From assembly GCA_037367405.1 (NCBI GenBank), contig JAZKJV010006056.1:200868-264867 (forward strand): 64,000 bases of DNA. Reading direction: 5' to 3'. The notes beneath the pieces are model-generated. The model ran no database searches, was not told the DNA's origin, and worked only from the letters and a program-made list of their open reading frames with translations. Both the position numbers and the translations under genes were made by a program. Shown in pieces: positions 1-9,690 of this stretch (positions are counted from its first letter, which is position 1; every line of letters begins with the position of its first letter). Source of the DNA: Ottelia alismoides. Taxonomy: Eukaryota > Streptophyta > Magnoliopsida > Alismatales > Hydrocharitaceae.

Positions 1-204
1 TATTCAAAATCGATTAATACAGAGGAACTTTTGCGTAGATGTCCTTACAAATACTAAGGTTTGGTATTCTCATAAAAATAAAGTTGCTTTTAGAAATAGA
101 AACTCCTGTTGTTTGATGATTCGTGCCTATAAATGACAAAAAAAGTACTAAATTTCTTTTCGTGCTAAGAAGGGATTGAAACATTCACACATCATAAATT
201 TTTG

Positions 205-535
205 GATTTTTTTACACTTCTATACTTTTGAGTTACAATTACGTTCCTACCTTTTTTTTGCGCATGTGCCCCTATATATATTTATAAAACTCACATTTAT
301 GTCCTTTTGTTATTACAAAGGTAAATTTTATAAGAATATAGAACACGAATGTTATCGCAAAAAAAGTAAGGGCATAACTGTAATTGTCGATTCTTGGAGA
401 AGCATAATTGTATGTCCTTTTGTTATTACAAGGGTAAATTTTATAAGAATATAGAAGCACGAATTTTATGGTAAAAAAAGTAGGGGCATAACTGCAATTG
501 TCAATTCTTAGAGAAGCATAATTGTAAAAAACGCT
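205..535. mobile_element. MITE-like inverted-repeat element with internal tandem duplication
   Basis: The two ends are imperfect inverted repeats of about 45-55 bp. The left end runs from a T-rich stretch into 'acacttctatacttttgag'; the right end has the matching complement around 'gcataattgtaaaaaacg'. Inside, a unit of about 113 bp (300-412) is repeated directly at 413-528 with few changes. No coding capacity is visible. The superfamily is unclear; long terminal inverted repeats would suit a Mutator-like origin. No convincing target duplication was found. Confidence 0.5.
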
Positions 536-540
536 AATTT

Positions 541-1854
541 TTTTATATGTGTAGTTTTTGAATCAGGAAACATGGTCCGGTGGGTAGTCAAGGTTCAAAT
601 CTCCCTTGTGGGGTTCCGTAGCCGATTACTTGCTTAAAAAATAGTCGGATTTTTCAACATGAATTTGAGCAAGAATTCATGCAACTGACTCTACTTAAAG
701 TGGGAGAAGGATTTGTCAATTTTTTTAAATGTTGTATTTTTTTGAAGCAGGGAACATTTGGTACAATCCTAACAAGATTTATATCTATCCCCTCTCGATC
801 AGATATAACACGATCTAATTATGTTGCGGGTAAATTTTGGAAAAGGATCCAAAGTTTAGAGTAATTGTACAAAACGGGCTTGAAAAAAATTATATAATAT
901 TTTAGGACGTGGAGTTCAAACATTGTAACTCTTTCCTCGATGACATCTTATTTTTCCATGAAAATGTTAAAATCTGGCTTTAGATATACAATTAATAAAA
1001 TGATAAAAATCTGGTTTTGGTGTGCTGGTGAAAACGGAATGTCCATCATAGTAGGAAGTGATATCCCTATTTTAGGAAAAAAATCATAATTTTATTTGCA
1101 ATATTAGAAGGCAATATCTCACGTTCAACATTTAGGAGCCACTGTTTTTTTTTTGTGTATAGATTTTAAATTCGTAAATGTTGCTTACCTTTATAGTGAT
1201 GTAAGCATATTATATTTTGGATCACTTACGTATGCAAAATATAATTGCATATTTCCCGATTTATTTAAATATGTTGATAAATCCACTTCCAAAAAGATTT
1301 CAATAATATATTGATTCTCAATTAGGGATCTCTTTTTTTAAACGTAACAAAGAGGATTATGATCTTATTTTTTAGATCCTAAAGTTGAAAGTCAGAGCCC
1401 TCTTTGTTTTCAAATGAGATCTCCAATTAATAACCAATAAATAATTAGGATCTTTTTTGTAATTTTACCTTACAATTATTATCTAATTATTTGATGGTAT
1501 TTTGACATGTACGGGTATTTTAACCAATTTATAGGGCCACTTTTCTTCACAAACATGTGTGCTAATGTAACGACAGTGTTTTTTGGGAAAAAATCTACAT
1601 AATTATAATTACATCATTATACTCCCTTAATGCCCAATTTAATGGGATTATTATTCCATTTCCTTTTTCTCCCATTGTCAACAATAAAATCCCAAGGATT
1701 CCCCCTCCCTACCCCTCACGTCACTTTCCTTGCCATTGAAGAGAGAGAGAGGAATGGAGATCTCACCGGGTGTCCTTCGTCATGGCAGGAGAAGGCAACG
1801 CCAAATCAGAGAAGGAGACACGGCGACTACGTCAAGTATAGTTACGCGTTGGAC
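541..1854. other. AT-rich intergenic DNA, no gene seen
   Basis: The stretch is AT-rich with many stops in all frames. A GA-rich patch lies near 1740-1755. I recognise no gene, RNA or complete element here. Confidence 0.5.
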
Positions 1855-2632
1855 ATGAGGTATGTATCGGTGTAGGATTTTCGTATACGCAACCGTTTGA
1901 TTTGAGATACGACATCTAAATGTATGTATTGGTTCGGTAGGTTAATACGTATGCGCAATGACTTGATTTAGAATGAGACCGTAATGTATGTATCGGTCTA
2001 GGTTTCGTAAAATATTGGTTACATTGAAATAAATCTCTTGTATGTATCGGTTTTAAGTTATTACATCAATTCAATATAGAATGAGTCATTGATTTTATGC
2101 ATCGGTCAAGGATTTTCCATGAACAAGGATTATATCCGAAATACAATCTCTAAATACATCAGTGGGATTGCAGGCTAGTACATAATCATGATCTTATTGG
2201 AGTATTACATCAAAACGTATGTATCGGTTTAGGTTCTCATATGGTTATTGATCACATCTAAAATGCGACATCCTAATGTATATATCGGTTATGTAGGATA
2301 ACATGCATGCATAACTATTGGATCGAGACAAGACTCGTAGAAATATGTATCGGCTTTAGGATTGCGTATAAATTAAGATCAAGTTTGAGATACAATCTAT
2401 AGATGTATGTGTCGGCATTAGATTATAACGGATACACACCGATGCTATTTAAATAAAGATCAACAATCTATGTCTTAGTTTTGTAAGTTGATATGGGGAC
2501 TCATTTTGACATGTATGCATCGATGTAGGATTATGTATAAACAGTGATCATATCTAGAATACAACTTATACATGTATGTGTCGGATTCGTAAGGTAATAC
2601 ACAAGAATAATGATATGATTGGGAACACTACC
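1855..2632. repeat. degenerate 60-bp minisatellite, about 12 units
   Basis: The motif TATGTATCGGT, followed by 'aggatt' and later 'gatacgacatct'-like sequence, recurs near 1861, 1920, 1983, 2040, 2096, 2157, 2217, 2278, 2344, 2403, 2511 and 2575. Most spacings are 55-65 bp; one interval near 2403-2511 is longer. Units are well diverged but keep the same order of sub-motifs, so this is an old tandem array. Confidence 0.7.
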
Positions 2633-3479
2633 TTGAATGGTTCTGTTGAATCCATAAGACATGCTACCAATATGATTGGTGATTATCTTCAAGTGATAAC
2701 TAGTTAGATTATTTTTTTTTGCTGATATAAAAATATTTGAATTAATGTCTCTTGTTCGATGATTGTTAATGGTTGGCACAAAAAGGAAATTTGAGAATGG
2801 GATTGGTGGCACGCATTTGATGTTTGACTCATAAGGAATTACATTAACTCCTTTCTTTCATGAAATTAAATCATCAATGCTAATTGCGTTACAGATTTGT
2901 AGAAGCTTTTGTGTTTCTCAAGCATTCACGTGATGCTAACTGAAGTTAGAATAGTATATTATTATCCTAACAGCATGGATATACATGATGGATGTTAATA
3001 TTTGTATACGTCCTTCTGATAATATTACTCAAACGTGCTTTCACTTGGAAGACATCTTTTCGATATTCTGTTATAATTAATCTATGTTATTGTTTAATAG
3101 GCATGCATGTCTGTTAGTATCGGCTTTTATTATCAGATAAAATATTTAACATGAATCAATATACAAGTATGATGCGTACGATACAGATCAGAAAGTATTT
3201 ATGCACATACAAACTATGTGCTTTTACCTTAACAAGTTATAAATAAGAAATAATCTATGCATTAAAATAAAGTATGCAATTTTTTTTAGAAGAAGGAAAC
3301 TTGAATGGACATACTGTATGTATGTAGGATATTTATTACACATATAGATTGGATTCAATTTAATCCATTATAATCTCTAGTTAAAAGATATCAATAAGCA
3401 ATGTTTTGTTTATGAGATGTTTTAATATATTGTTTTTCTATGATAAATTGAGAGCATTGATAATCTTAAATAAGATTTA
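2633..3479. other. AT-rich DNA, no gene seen
   Basis: No coding frame or structural element is recognised. It may belong to the same LTR-like remnant as the repeats on either side, but its left boundary could not be fixed. Confidence 0.4.
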
Positions 3480-3530
3480 AGGCACAGACTCGTAAAGAGT
3501 CACATTGGTGACCGTAAGGGGTCATGTTAA

Positions 3531-3705
3531 CGTCGCAAGGGGTGTATGGTTGCAAGGAACCATCGAGGCAAAAGATAAGTCCTCTACAGTTGTACCTACA
3601 CTGTCATGTTAATGCCGCAAGGGGCAACGTCGCAAGGGGCGTATGGTTGCAAGGAACCACGGAGGCAAAAGCTAAGTCCTCTGCAGTTGTAGCTACACTG
3701 TCATG
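3531..3705. repeat. two direct copies of a 78-bp unit, 97 bp apart
   Basis: The units at 3531-3608 and 3628-3705 both run from 'cgtcgcaagggg' to 'tacactgtcatg' and differ at only about seven positions. Extra 'cgcaagggg' motifs lie between and before them. Confidence 0.85.
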
Positions 3706-3759
3706 GACCGCAAGTGCCAGCGGTTGAAAACGTATAACAAGATACGTACATGAAAGTTA

Positions 3760-4060
3760 TGAAATAAATGGTTTATAACAGTAAACCAGTACAAGTATGC
3801 AAGAAAATGATTTATAAAGGTAAATCATTACAAGTTGCAAAATAAATGGTTTATAATGGTAAACCATTACAAGTATGCAAGGAAATGATTTATAACGATA
3901 AATCATTACAAGGTATGAAAAAAATAGTTTATAACATGTTATGTAAGAAAGTGGTTTAATTAAAGATAAACCAATATATGTTATGCAAGAAAATGGTTAA
4001 TGTGATAATGAACCATTACATGTTATACAAAAACTGGTTTAAGAAAGTTAAACCATCAAA
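3760..4060. repeat. series of about 40-bp repeats with internal dyads
   Basis: About eight units of 35-45 bp share the plan 'atggtttataa' - short spacer - 'taaaccat' - 'tacaagtatgcaag'. Each unit is an imperfect inverted repeat (GGTTTA/TAAACC, or GATTTA/TAAATC in alternate units), so the array could form a row of small hairpins. Confidence 0.75.
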
Positions 4061-4787
4061 GTCATGGGGGTTAATATGCAAAATGATTTATATGATTTAA
4101 GAAGTATGTAATTTGCCATGTATTTTATGAAATAAGCCCCCAAGTTGATAGAAATGGTTGCCATATCTACTTGTGTGATTTACATGCACACCCATTTTTT
4201 TAAATAAGTGAAATTATACATTATAGGGATCGAACATAGACATGCATGGGAACTATCTAGGCACGTAATGATGTGTATCCATGAAAATACAAGTACATGA
4301 ATTATAACGGACCAAGGATCGTTAGAATACCCATGCATGGACCTCGATGCATACTGGGCACTAGGCTCATGCAAATTTTGTTTGTCAATTTCAGGTGAAA
4401 AACATGGTTGATTGCATATTCCGGATTGTGCTACGGATTCCTCGGAATTCCTGACGTGGTATGATTCAACTCGTGAAGATTTTAGGATATCTATATGCCT
4501 ACAGGAACTGTTGAGATGTTGTTTTAAATTCTTAGAGTGGTTTTTGCAGAAATACCCCAGTTGGAGTTGTAATAATAGAACTCTTTGTTGAATGGACTTT
4601 TATGGAATTGATATTATTTCTGCTCAATGATTGTCACGCATGTTTTTAGTAACGGTTCGGTCGTGCGATCTAGTATCGCATGCTTCCGCCGGTCATCGCG
4701 AACCGTTCCGTTACAGCTGATGTGTATTTACAAAATGAGTGTGTATATTTATATACTATATCCACTTTTCACCCCTAATTAGAAGAA

Positions 4788-4915
4788 TGAGATGTTATTA
4801 CTCGACAATTTGAGCTTTAACATTCTGAGTGGTTGTCAACATGTCCGTTTGAACCTAAGAGCAACCAGGGCTAGTGTTACTCAGTAATGGCTCGGGTCTA
4901 GACCTAGAACATTAT
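4788..4915 (+). mobile_element. decayed solo TRIM LTR
   Basis: The order of blocks matches the TRIM LTRs at 9.7-11.2 kb: 'ttactcgacaatttgagct', 'gagtggttgtcaac', a 'cagggctag' block and 'tctagacctagaacatta'. Similarity is partial and the ends are blurred, so this is an old single LTR copy. Confidence 0.55.
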
Positions 4916-5699
4916 AATTTTTGTACGTGATCTATTGTAAATAAATAAACTTAAATATTAATATCTGTAACATAATATTTTTTTGAAAAGTACTCTGTGT
5001 ATAATCACACACATGTCCAACTTATTTTCCCATCCTTTAACTGTATTTTTTTCATCATTTGACTTAAGATAACAATCTAAATAAAGTTAAATCCATTTTA
5101 AGATTTGATTATTAATTTTAATCAGACGATAAAATATTCTGTAGTGAGTGAGAGAGAGAGAGAGTTTTTTTTATATATGGTCTTATGAAATAAGAATAAA
5201 GGAGATCGGGGAGAGAGAATCACAAGGTGTAATGTACCATGCTTAAATCATCGTATCGTTATTGAAGAAAAGTGACCTTCACAGTTTGTTGAGCTCAAGC
5301 TCAATTAGACCCGTTAACAACCACTCGCAGTACTTAAACTTAAGTTAGCTCAATGGAAATACAAAGTGTAGTTTCTCCCAGCCGCATCGAGGTATCTTAT
5401 AGGTATGCTTGTTGGCGTCACTTCTTTTCATTGAGGTGGATGCGATATGCTTGTTGGTGTCACTCCTTTTTATTATCGAGGTGGATGTGCTCATTGTTAC
5501 CAGTTTGGAGGTAGTTTAGGAAGGATGCTTCAAGAGTTACACATATCATGGCATTTTCATTGCAACATGTTGATAAAAACTTGTTCTTCAAGTGAAAATT
5601 GTTGTGAAAGTTGTATAAGAGAGCGAATTAAGTGGGGATTGTTTCATCTCACATGGATGAGTGGTAAAACTTGGTTGTTTCGTCTCACATGGATGAATT
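4916..5699. other. intergenic DNA with short tandem repeats
   Basis: No gene is recognised. A (GA)n tract lies at about 5143-5164. A 40-bp unit is tandemly duplicated at 5405-5444 and 5448-5489 ('tgcttgttggcgtcact' versus 'tgcttgttggtgtcact'). A shorter repeat, 'ctcacatggatga', occurs twice near 5650-5700. Confidence 0.5.
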
Positions 5700-5868
5700 A
5701 AGGTCATAGGAGTCTCTGTTTCTGACGAAATTCGAATGACATATTGGAGGGATATATGGATTAATATACATGGTTGTATTTTTCAAAAAAGTATAAAAAT
5801 GTGGAAGATATAAGCGCCGGTGCATGTTAAGTTACATGCACCTTGGTGCAAGCTCCCCATCCTCAGAT
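5700..5868. mobile_element. relic of one arm of a foldback MITE
   Basis: The order 'aggagtct', 'gacgaaatt', 'aatgacat', 'caaaaaagt' parallels the right arm of the foldback element at 12722-13108. The opposite arm is missing. A small perfect hairpin (GGTGCATGT/ACATGCACC) sits near 5819-5842. Confidence 0.4.
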
Positions 5869-6166
5869 ATAAATATTTATATAAAAAATATTGAACAAAC
5901 ACACGAACAAATAACCATAATAATCAAGATATAAATCTATAAATAAAAAATTGTATATAAACATTAATACCTAAAACTAGTTACATATATGAGATAAATG
6001 ATGATAATTATTCACGATGTAGTACTATTTTAAAACTATATTATATAACATATGTCTAATATATATCACGATAATTATTTCAAACGATGATAATATATCT
6101 CTAATAAAAGAGCTGAAGCGCATTTAACCATTTTACTTTTTTTCAATGCAGGTCACTATCCACAAG

Positions 6167-6969
6167 TAGGGATGGGCATCGGGTCGGATCGGGTGGAGTT
6201 TGAGTTGGTCCGATCCAAGCCCATTTAAGTATATGGGCTAATGGGTCGAGCCTAGGCCATTTTATTTTCAAATTCCAGACACAAGTCTAAATCCTATCCA
6301 AACAAAATAGATCGGGGTTCGGATCGGGCCGTCCCAATTTAAGACCTATGTAAACCAATATAATGTGTTACGTTCTTCTTGCATTTGTCTGGTTGCTTCC
6401 TACACATGTGTGCATGTTTAAGACTTTAAATACACTAACTAATTCATAAATTACTTGTATGTTGGAATAGAAATATGGTAAAAATTATGATGACTTAAAC
6501 CACCACTCAATTCACCATTACATATTCTATTGTAGATGCGGGCACTATGACCCAATACAGATTGGTTACTTAAAGTTGTACATGCTCTAACACTTGAGAA
6601 CACATATTCTATTCTTGCATATTAATGTAATAATCTTGCATATTAACGTAATAATGTCCTTAATCCACGCTAACAGATATGATTATTAATGAATCTAAGC
6701 ATTTATTCTACACTCGAAATAAAGATATGAAAGTTAGACCAAGATATTTGAAATAAACATTAATATATTAGATATAATTATATCGTATAAGTCGGGCTAT
6801 CAGTCTTGCGGGTTTGGACCTTCTCATGTTTGAACCCGGCCCGGTAACCAATACGAGTTCATTTTGGTGCTCATGGCCCATCCACTGAATTTTGCATTTC
6901 AGTTTGAATCGGGTATACGGGTCGGATTTTGAGCCGGATCAGGCTGGCCCGGCCCAATGTCCAATCCTA
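6167..6969. mobile_element. non-autonomous hAT-type element with 8-bp target duplication
   Basis: The element starts with TAGGGATGGGCATCGGGTC, and its right end reads as a close match on the other strand (14 of 19 bases by eye). It is flanked by identical 8-bp direct repeats TCCACAAG at 6159-6166 and 6970-6977. An 8-bp duplication and a 'tagggrtgg' end fit hAT elements. The interior is AT-rich between GC-rich, 'gggtcgg'-rich subterminal regions and has no transposase. The paralogous copy B lacks it. Confidence 0.85.
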
Positions 6970-7166
6970 TCCACAAGGAGCCAAACATATTCATGGGATC
7001 AATTCAAATAAAAGGAAATAAAAGAAAGTGGCTATATTCACGTGAGAGAGAATATATAGAGAGAGAGTGGAAAAAGCATGAGAGGCACAGACTTCCAACT
7101 GCCCCCATATCACAAGTTTTTCACCTCTGCAGATCCCAAAAACCGCCAGAACATGAAGAACACCTC

Positions 7167-7175
7167 CATAAATAG
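7167..7175 (+). promoter_or_regulatory. TATA-like box upstream of twin hairpins (copy A)
   Basis: CATAAATAG lies about 66 bp before the first hairpin arm and is followed by a pyrimidine-rich stretch that could hold a start site. It is conserved at 13396-13404 in copy B. Promoter function is inferred only. Confidence 0.35.
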
Positions 7176-7240
7176 ACAGCTCTACTTCTTGTGCTTTCCT
7201 CCCTCAGTCCTTTGGGTTCTCTCTTGTTATCTGTTTGGCT

Positions 7241-7470
7241 TTGAATGTGAGAATTGGAGAGAATCGAACCCTTTTGAATGTCTACATCACAAGGGGTTCA
7301 ATTTTCTCCAATATCTCATCTTCAACTGCTGAACCATCTTATCTTGTTTGTGATATGTGACGCGACGAATGGAGAATTGAACGTGAGAATTGGAGCGAAC
7401 CAAATCCAGTGGATATCATCTGCACCGCGATTTGATTCCCTCCAATATCTCATGTTCAATTAATTTCCAT
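7241..7470 (+). ncRNA. two consecutive long stem-loops, candidate small-RNA precursor (copy A)
   Basis: Hairpin 1 spans 7241-7325. Its arm 'tgagaattggagagaatcg' pairs with 'tctccaatatctca' and flanking bases over about 35 bp, with one bulge and few mismatches. Hairpin 2 spans 7375-7461, with a stem of about 32 bp around 'gtgagaattggagcgaac' and 'ccctccaatatctcat', and may extend to 7368-7470. The two hairpins share nearly the same arms. Arm length, loop length and near-perfect pairing are as in plant MIRNA foldbacks. The 3' arm of hairpin 2 shares the 'CCAATATC' block and the leading 'TTGA' with miR171 as I remember it (about 14 of 21 positions), but the middle differs. I do not assign it to that family. 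Small-RNA reads would decide. Confidence 0.4.
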
Positions 7471-7979
7471 TTCTTTCTATGAAAACCACATGAATGATGT
7501 AAGATCAAAGCTGTCTATAGATAGTTTATAGTGCAAATATCACTCCTTTTTCTGTTTCACATGTATATATAGCCCTGGCTTTTATTCCTATCAGATAGTC
7601 TTCGAAAAGAACCTCGATTTATGCAGCTGAATGTTGCTGCTCAACTGCGGATCAACATGGGAGGATCATATCAGAGATAAGTTCCACAAACATACAAGAA
7701 TGCTAGAAATTATGTGGACTTCTCAACATCTGTACATGATTCAAACTGTTGGTGACAGGAGATTTTACACAGCAGGAAAGAGGAAATGACAAAGGAACCC
7801 AAGATCCGTTCTTCTGCGAAATAGATGGTATAACTGGAAGTAAAGTATGAATTACCAGTATCTGAACTTCTTTTTTCTTGTTCGACAAAAAATATATTTA
7901 TTGGCAGAGAATCCAAGTTTGATAAAAAGCACAAAAGTCTTCAGGATGTCACCTTCTCTTGCATCTAGCACCAATGTTA

Positions 7980-9150
7980 TCGACGTGGGACTAAATTTAG
8001 AGGCTTCGTCGCCCTTCATCTCTACTGAAATGTTGCACACCTATATCATCGAATGACGACGAAGAATACAAAAGATTAAATAGGTGGATGTGGATTCCTT
8101 ATTTGGCATTCCGATATATTTTCAAGCACTATATTCCGTCAGTATATCCTAATTTCGGTAAGAAAAATCCAGAATATATAAACTACGTTCGCAATAACAG
8201 TACGAGACCTCGATAATTCTAAAAACACTATTATTAAGATTTTTAGGAATTATGTGAATTTTTAGTGATTTTTGATAATTTTGAGATGTTTTTTTTTAAT
8301 TTTAAGTGTATAAATGCTATAAAAGTTAAAATTAAAAATAGTTATGATGTGCCTATATATAGGGAACTTACTTTGATTTTTTTAGAATTCTTAAAAATAA
8401 TAGGAATTAATTAAAATTCAAAAATCAACATAGCATAGATGGGGGATTTTCAATTTTTATAAATATCAAACATTCTCCAAAGTTTCATCAGAAAATTGTC
8501 TGATTCTCAAGGACCATCCTCTAACATCGAAGCAATTTCTAATGGAGACAACAATTTATTCTTGATCTTTTCTGAATCGAAATGAAGGATCGATCTCCTT
8601 CAAACTTTCAAGGATGACCTACTAATCACCAAATTAGTTCTGCATTGGTTGAATAGATCAATCGAAATCGAACCGTCCGCAGAAGAAGCCAATATTCTCG
8701 TGAACTCGAAAAAAGACGATAGTCTTTTCTATGAGAAAATTAATAAATTGAAGGTACATATTTGACCTTGAAAAGAACCTAATAGAATCAGAGAGGCTAC
8801 TGAAATTTAACTCACAACTCACCCTCAAAATTTTTAGATGATTTATATACATTGAGAACAACTCCCAGTGGCCCAAATCTGACCTTTGAATGGGAAATGC
8901 TGAGGATTCCATTTGTGATGAACATAATGATTTCATGAGGATCACAACTACATGGAGATCATATCATATTTTTGGAACACAACCCCATCCATATTTGACT
9001 TTTGTCAAACCGACTATGACTACTCCTATCAATCTTTGATCAACAACATTAAACGGTTGTTCAGTAGAAGAATATGGAAAAGGTGTAAGGATGGATAAGA
9101 CACTGTTTCTGTTAGGTTTGAGGAAGAGTATAAAGTGGAATAACGAAGAA
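7980..9150. other. AT-rich DNA, no gene seen
   Basis: No coding frame with recognisable content. 8200-8470 is particularly rich in 'ttttagg' and 'aaaat' runs. Confidence 0.45.
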
Positions 9151-9153
9151 TAA

Positions 9154-9214
9154 GTGGTAGTTATTTGCTATTCTCTGTTCAATATGAGGGAGAAGAATAG
9201 CAAATAACTACTAT
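9154..9214. repeat. short perfect inverted repeat
   Basis: GTAGTTATTTGCTATTCT and its exact complement AGAATAGCAAATAACTAC flank a loop of about 20 bases. It could be a MITE core or an RNA hairpin; nothing else around it supports a gene. Confidence 0.6.
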
Positions 9215-9685
9215 CTTTTGGTCATCTACTCGTAACACTATCGCATTGAACTCACTGACTTGAGGACATGGTATCTCCCAACCATTGGGGATGGCTATGC
9301 ATGCATCATAAAATTTTCAAAAAAAAAACATATTTTCAAATTTGCATGAAAATTTCAAAAAAAAATTATTTTCAAAACTTGTATAGATTTTTATGTAACA
9401 TTTACATATGATAAAACCCCATAAAAATGCAAATTTATCCAAAATGTTTTTCTTCAAAAAAAATGCAATTTTTTTTTGAAAAAAAACAAAAAACATAATT
9501 TACCTTTTCTATTTATTTCTCCATATTTATATATCTAACTAGCTCATCTTGAACAATATGTAGAACTCTTTCACACTCATTGATTTCAAAACAATTTGTA
9601 GTTTAAACGACTGTGAGAGTGTTATATATTGTTCCACTCCTTACCAAGGCAAGGAAATGGTTGCATTAGTACATGACGATAGATT
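9215..9685. other. AT-rich DNA with A-runs, no gene seen
   Basis: Poly-A-rich and T-rich runs dominate 9310-9500. Nothing coding or structural is recognised before the TRIM array. Confidence 0.45.
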
Positions 9686-9690
9686 ACTCT
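9686..9690. repeat. target-site duplication ACTCT, left of TRIM array
   Basis: Identical to 11246-11250 directly after the last LTR. A 5-bp duplication is usual for LTR retrotransposon integration. Confidence 0.85.

Larger units (their letters stand above)
3480..4712 (+). mobile_element. probable gypsy LTR remnant (3' part)
   Basis: The segment ends with 'gcgaaccgttccgttaca' at 4712, preceded by a partly complementary 'agtaacggttcggtcg'. This ending resembles the 3' ends of chromovirus-type LTRs in monocots, as I remember them. It contains the tandem blocks at 3531-3705 and 3760-4060. No primer-binding site follows 4712 and no 5' end was found. The call rests on style and the terminal CA, so it is tentative. 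Confidence 0.35.
5870..7979. repeat. duplicated segment, copy A
   Basis: This stretch matches 12520-14160 in the same order and orientation. The left part is diverged ('cctaaaactagttacatata' is shared). The right part, from about 6985, is nearly identical and includes the twin hairpins. The match ends at 'accaatgtt' in both copies. Copy A has the insertion 6167-6969 and about 50 extra bases near 7806-7858; copy B has the insertion 12722-13108. The duplication is therefore older than both insertions. Confidence 0.85.

Noticed and set aside
555..625. tRNA- or SINE-like B-box 'ggttcaaatctccc'
   Set aside because: No matching A box, no tRNA-like fold and no poly-A or direct repeats around it; a single short match is not enough.
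7375..7461. Assignment of the hairpin to the MIR171 family
   Set aside because: Only the 'TTGA' start and the 'CCAATATC' block agree with miR171 as I remember it; the central bases differ, so the family name is not used.
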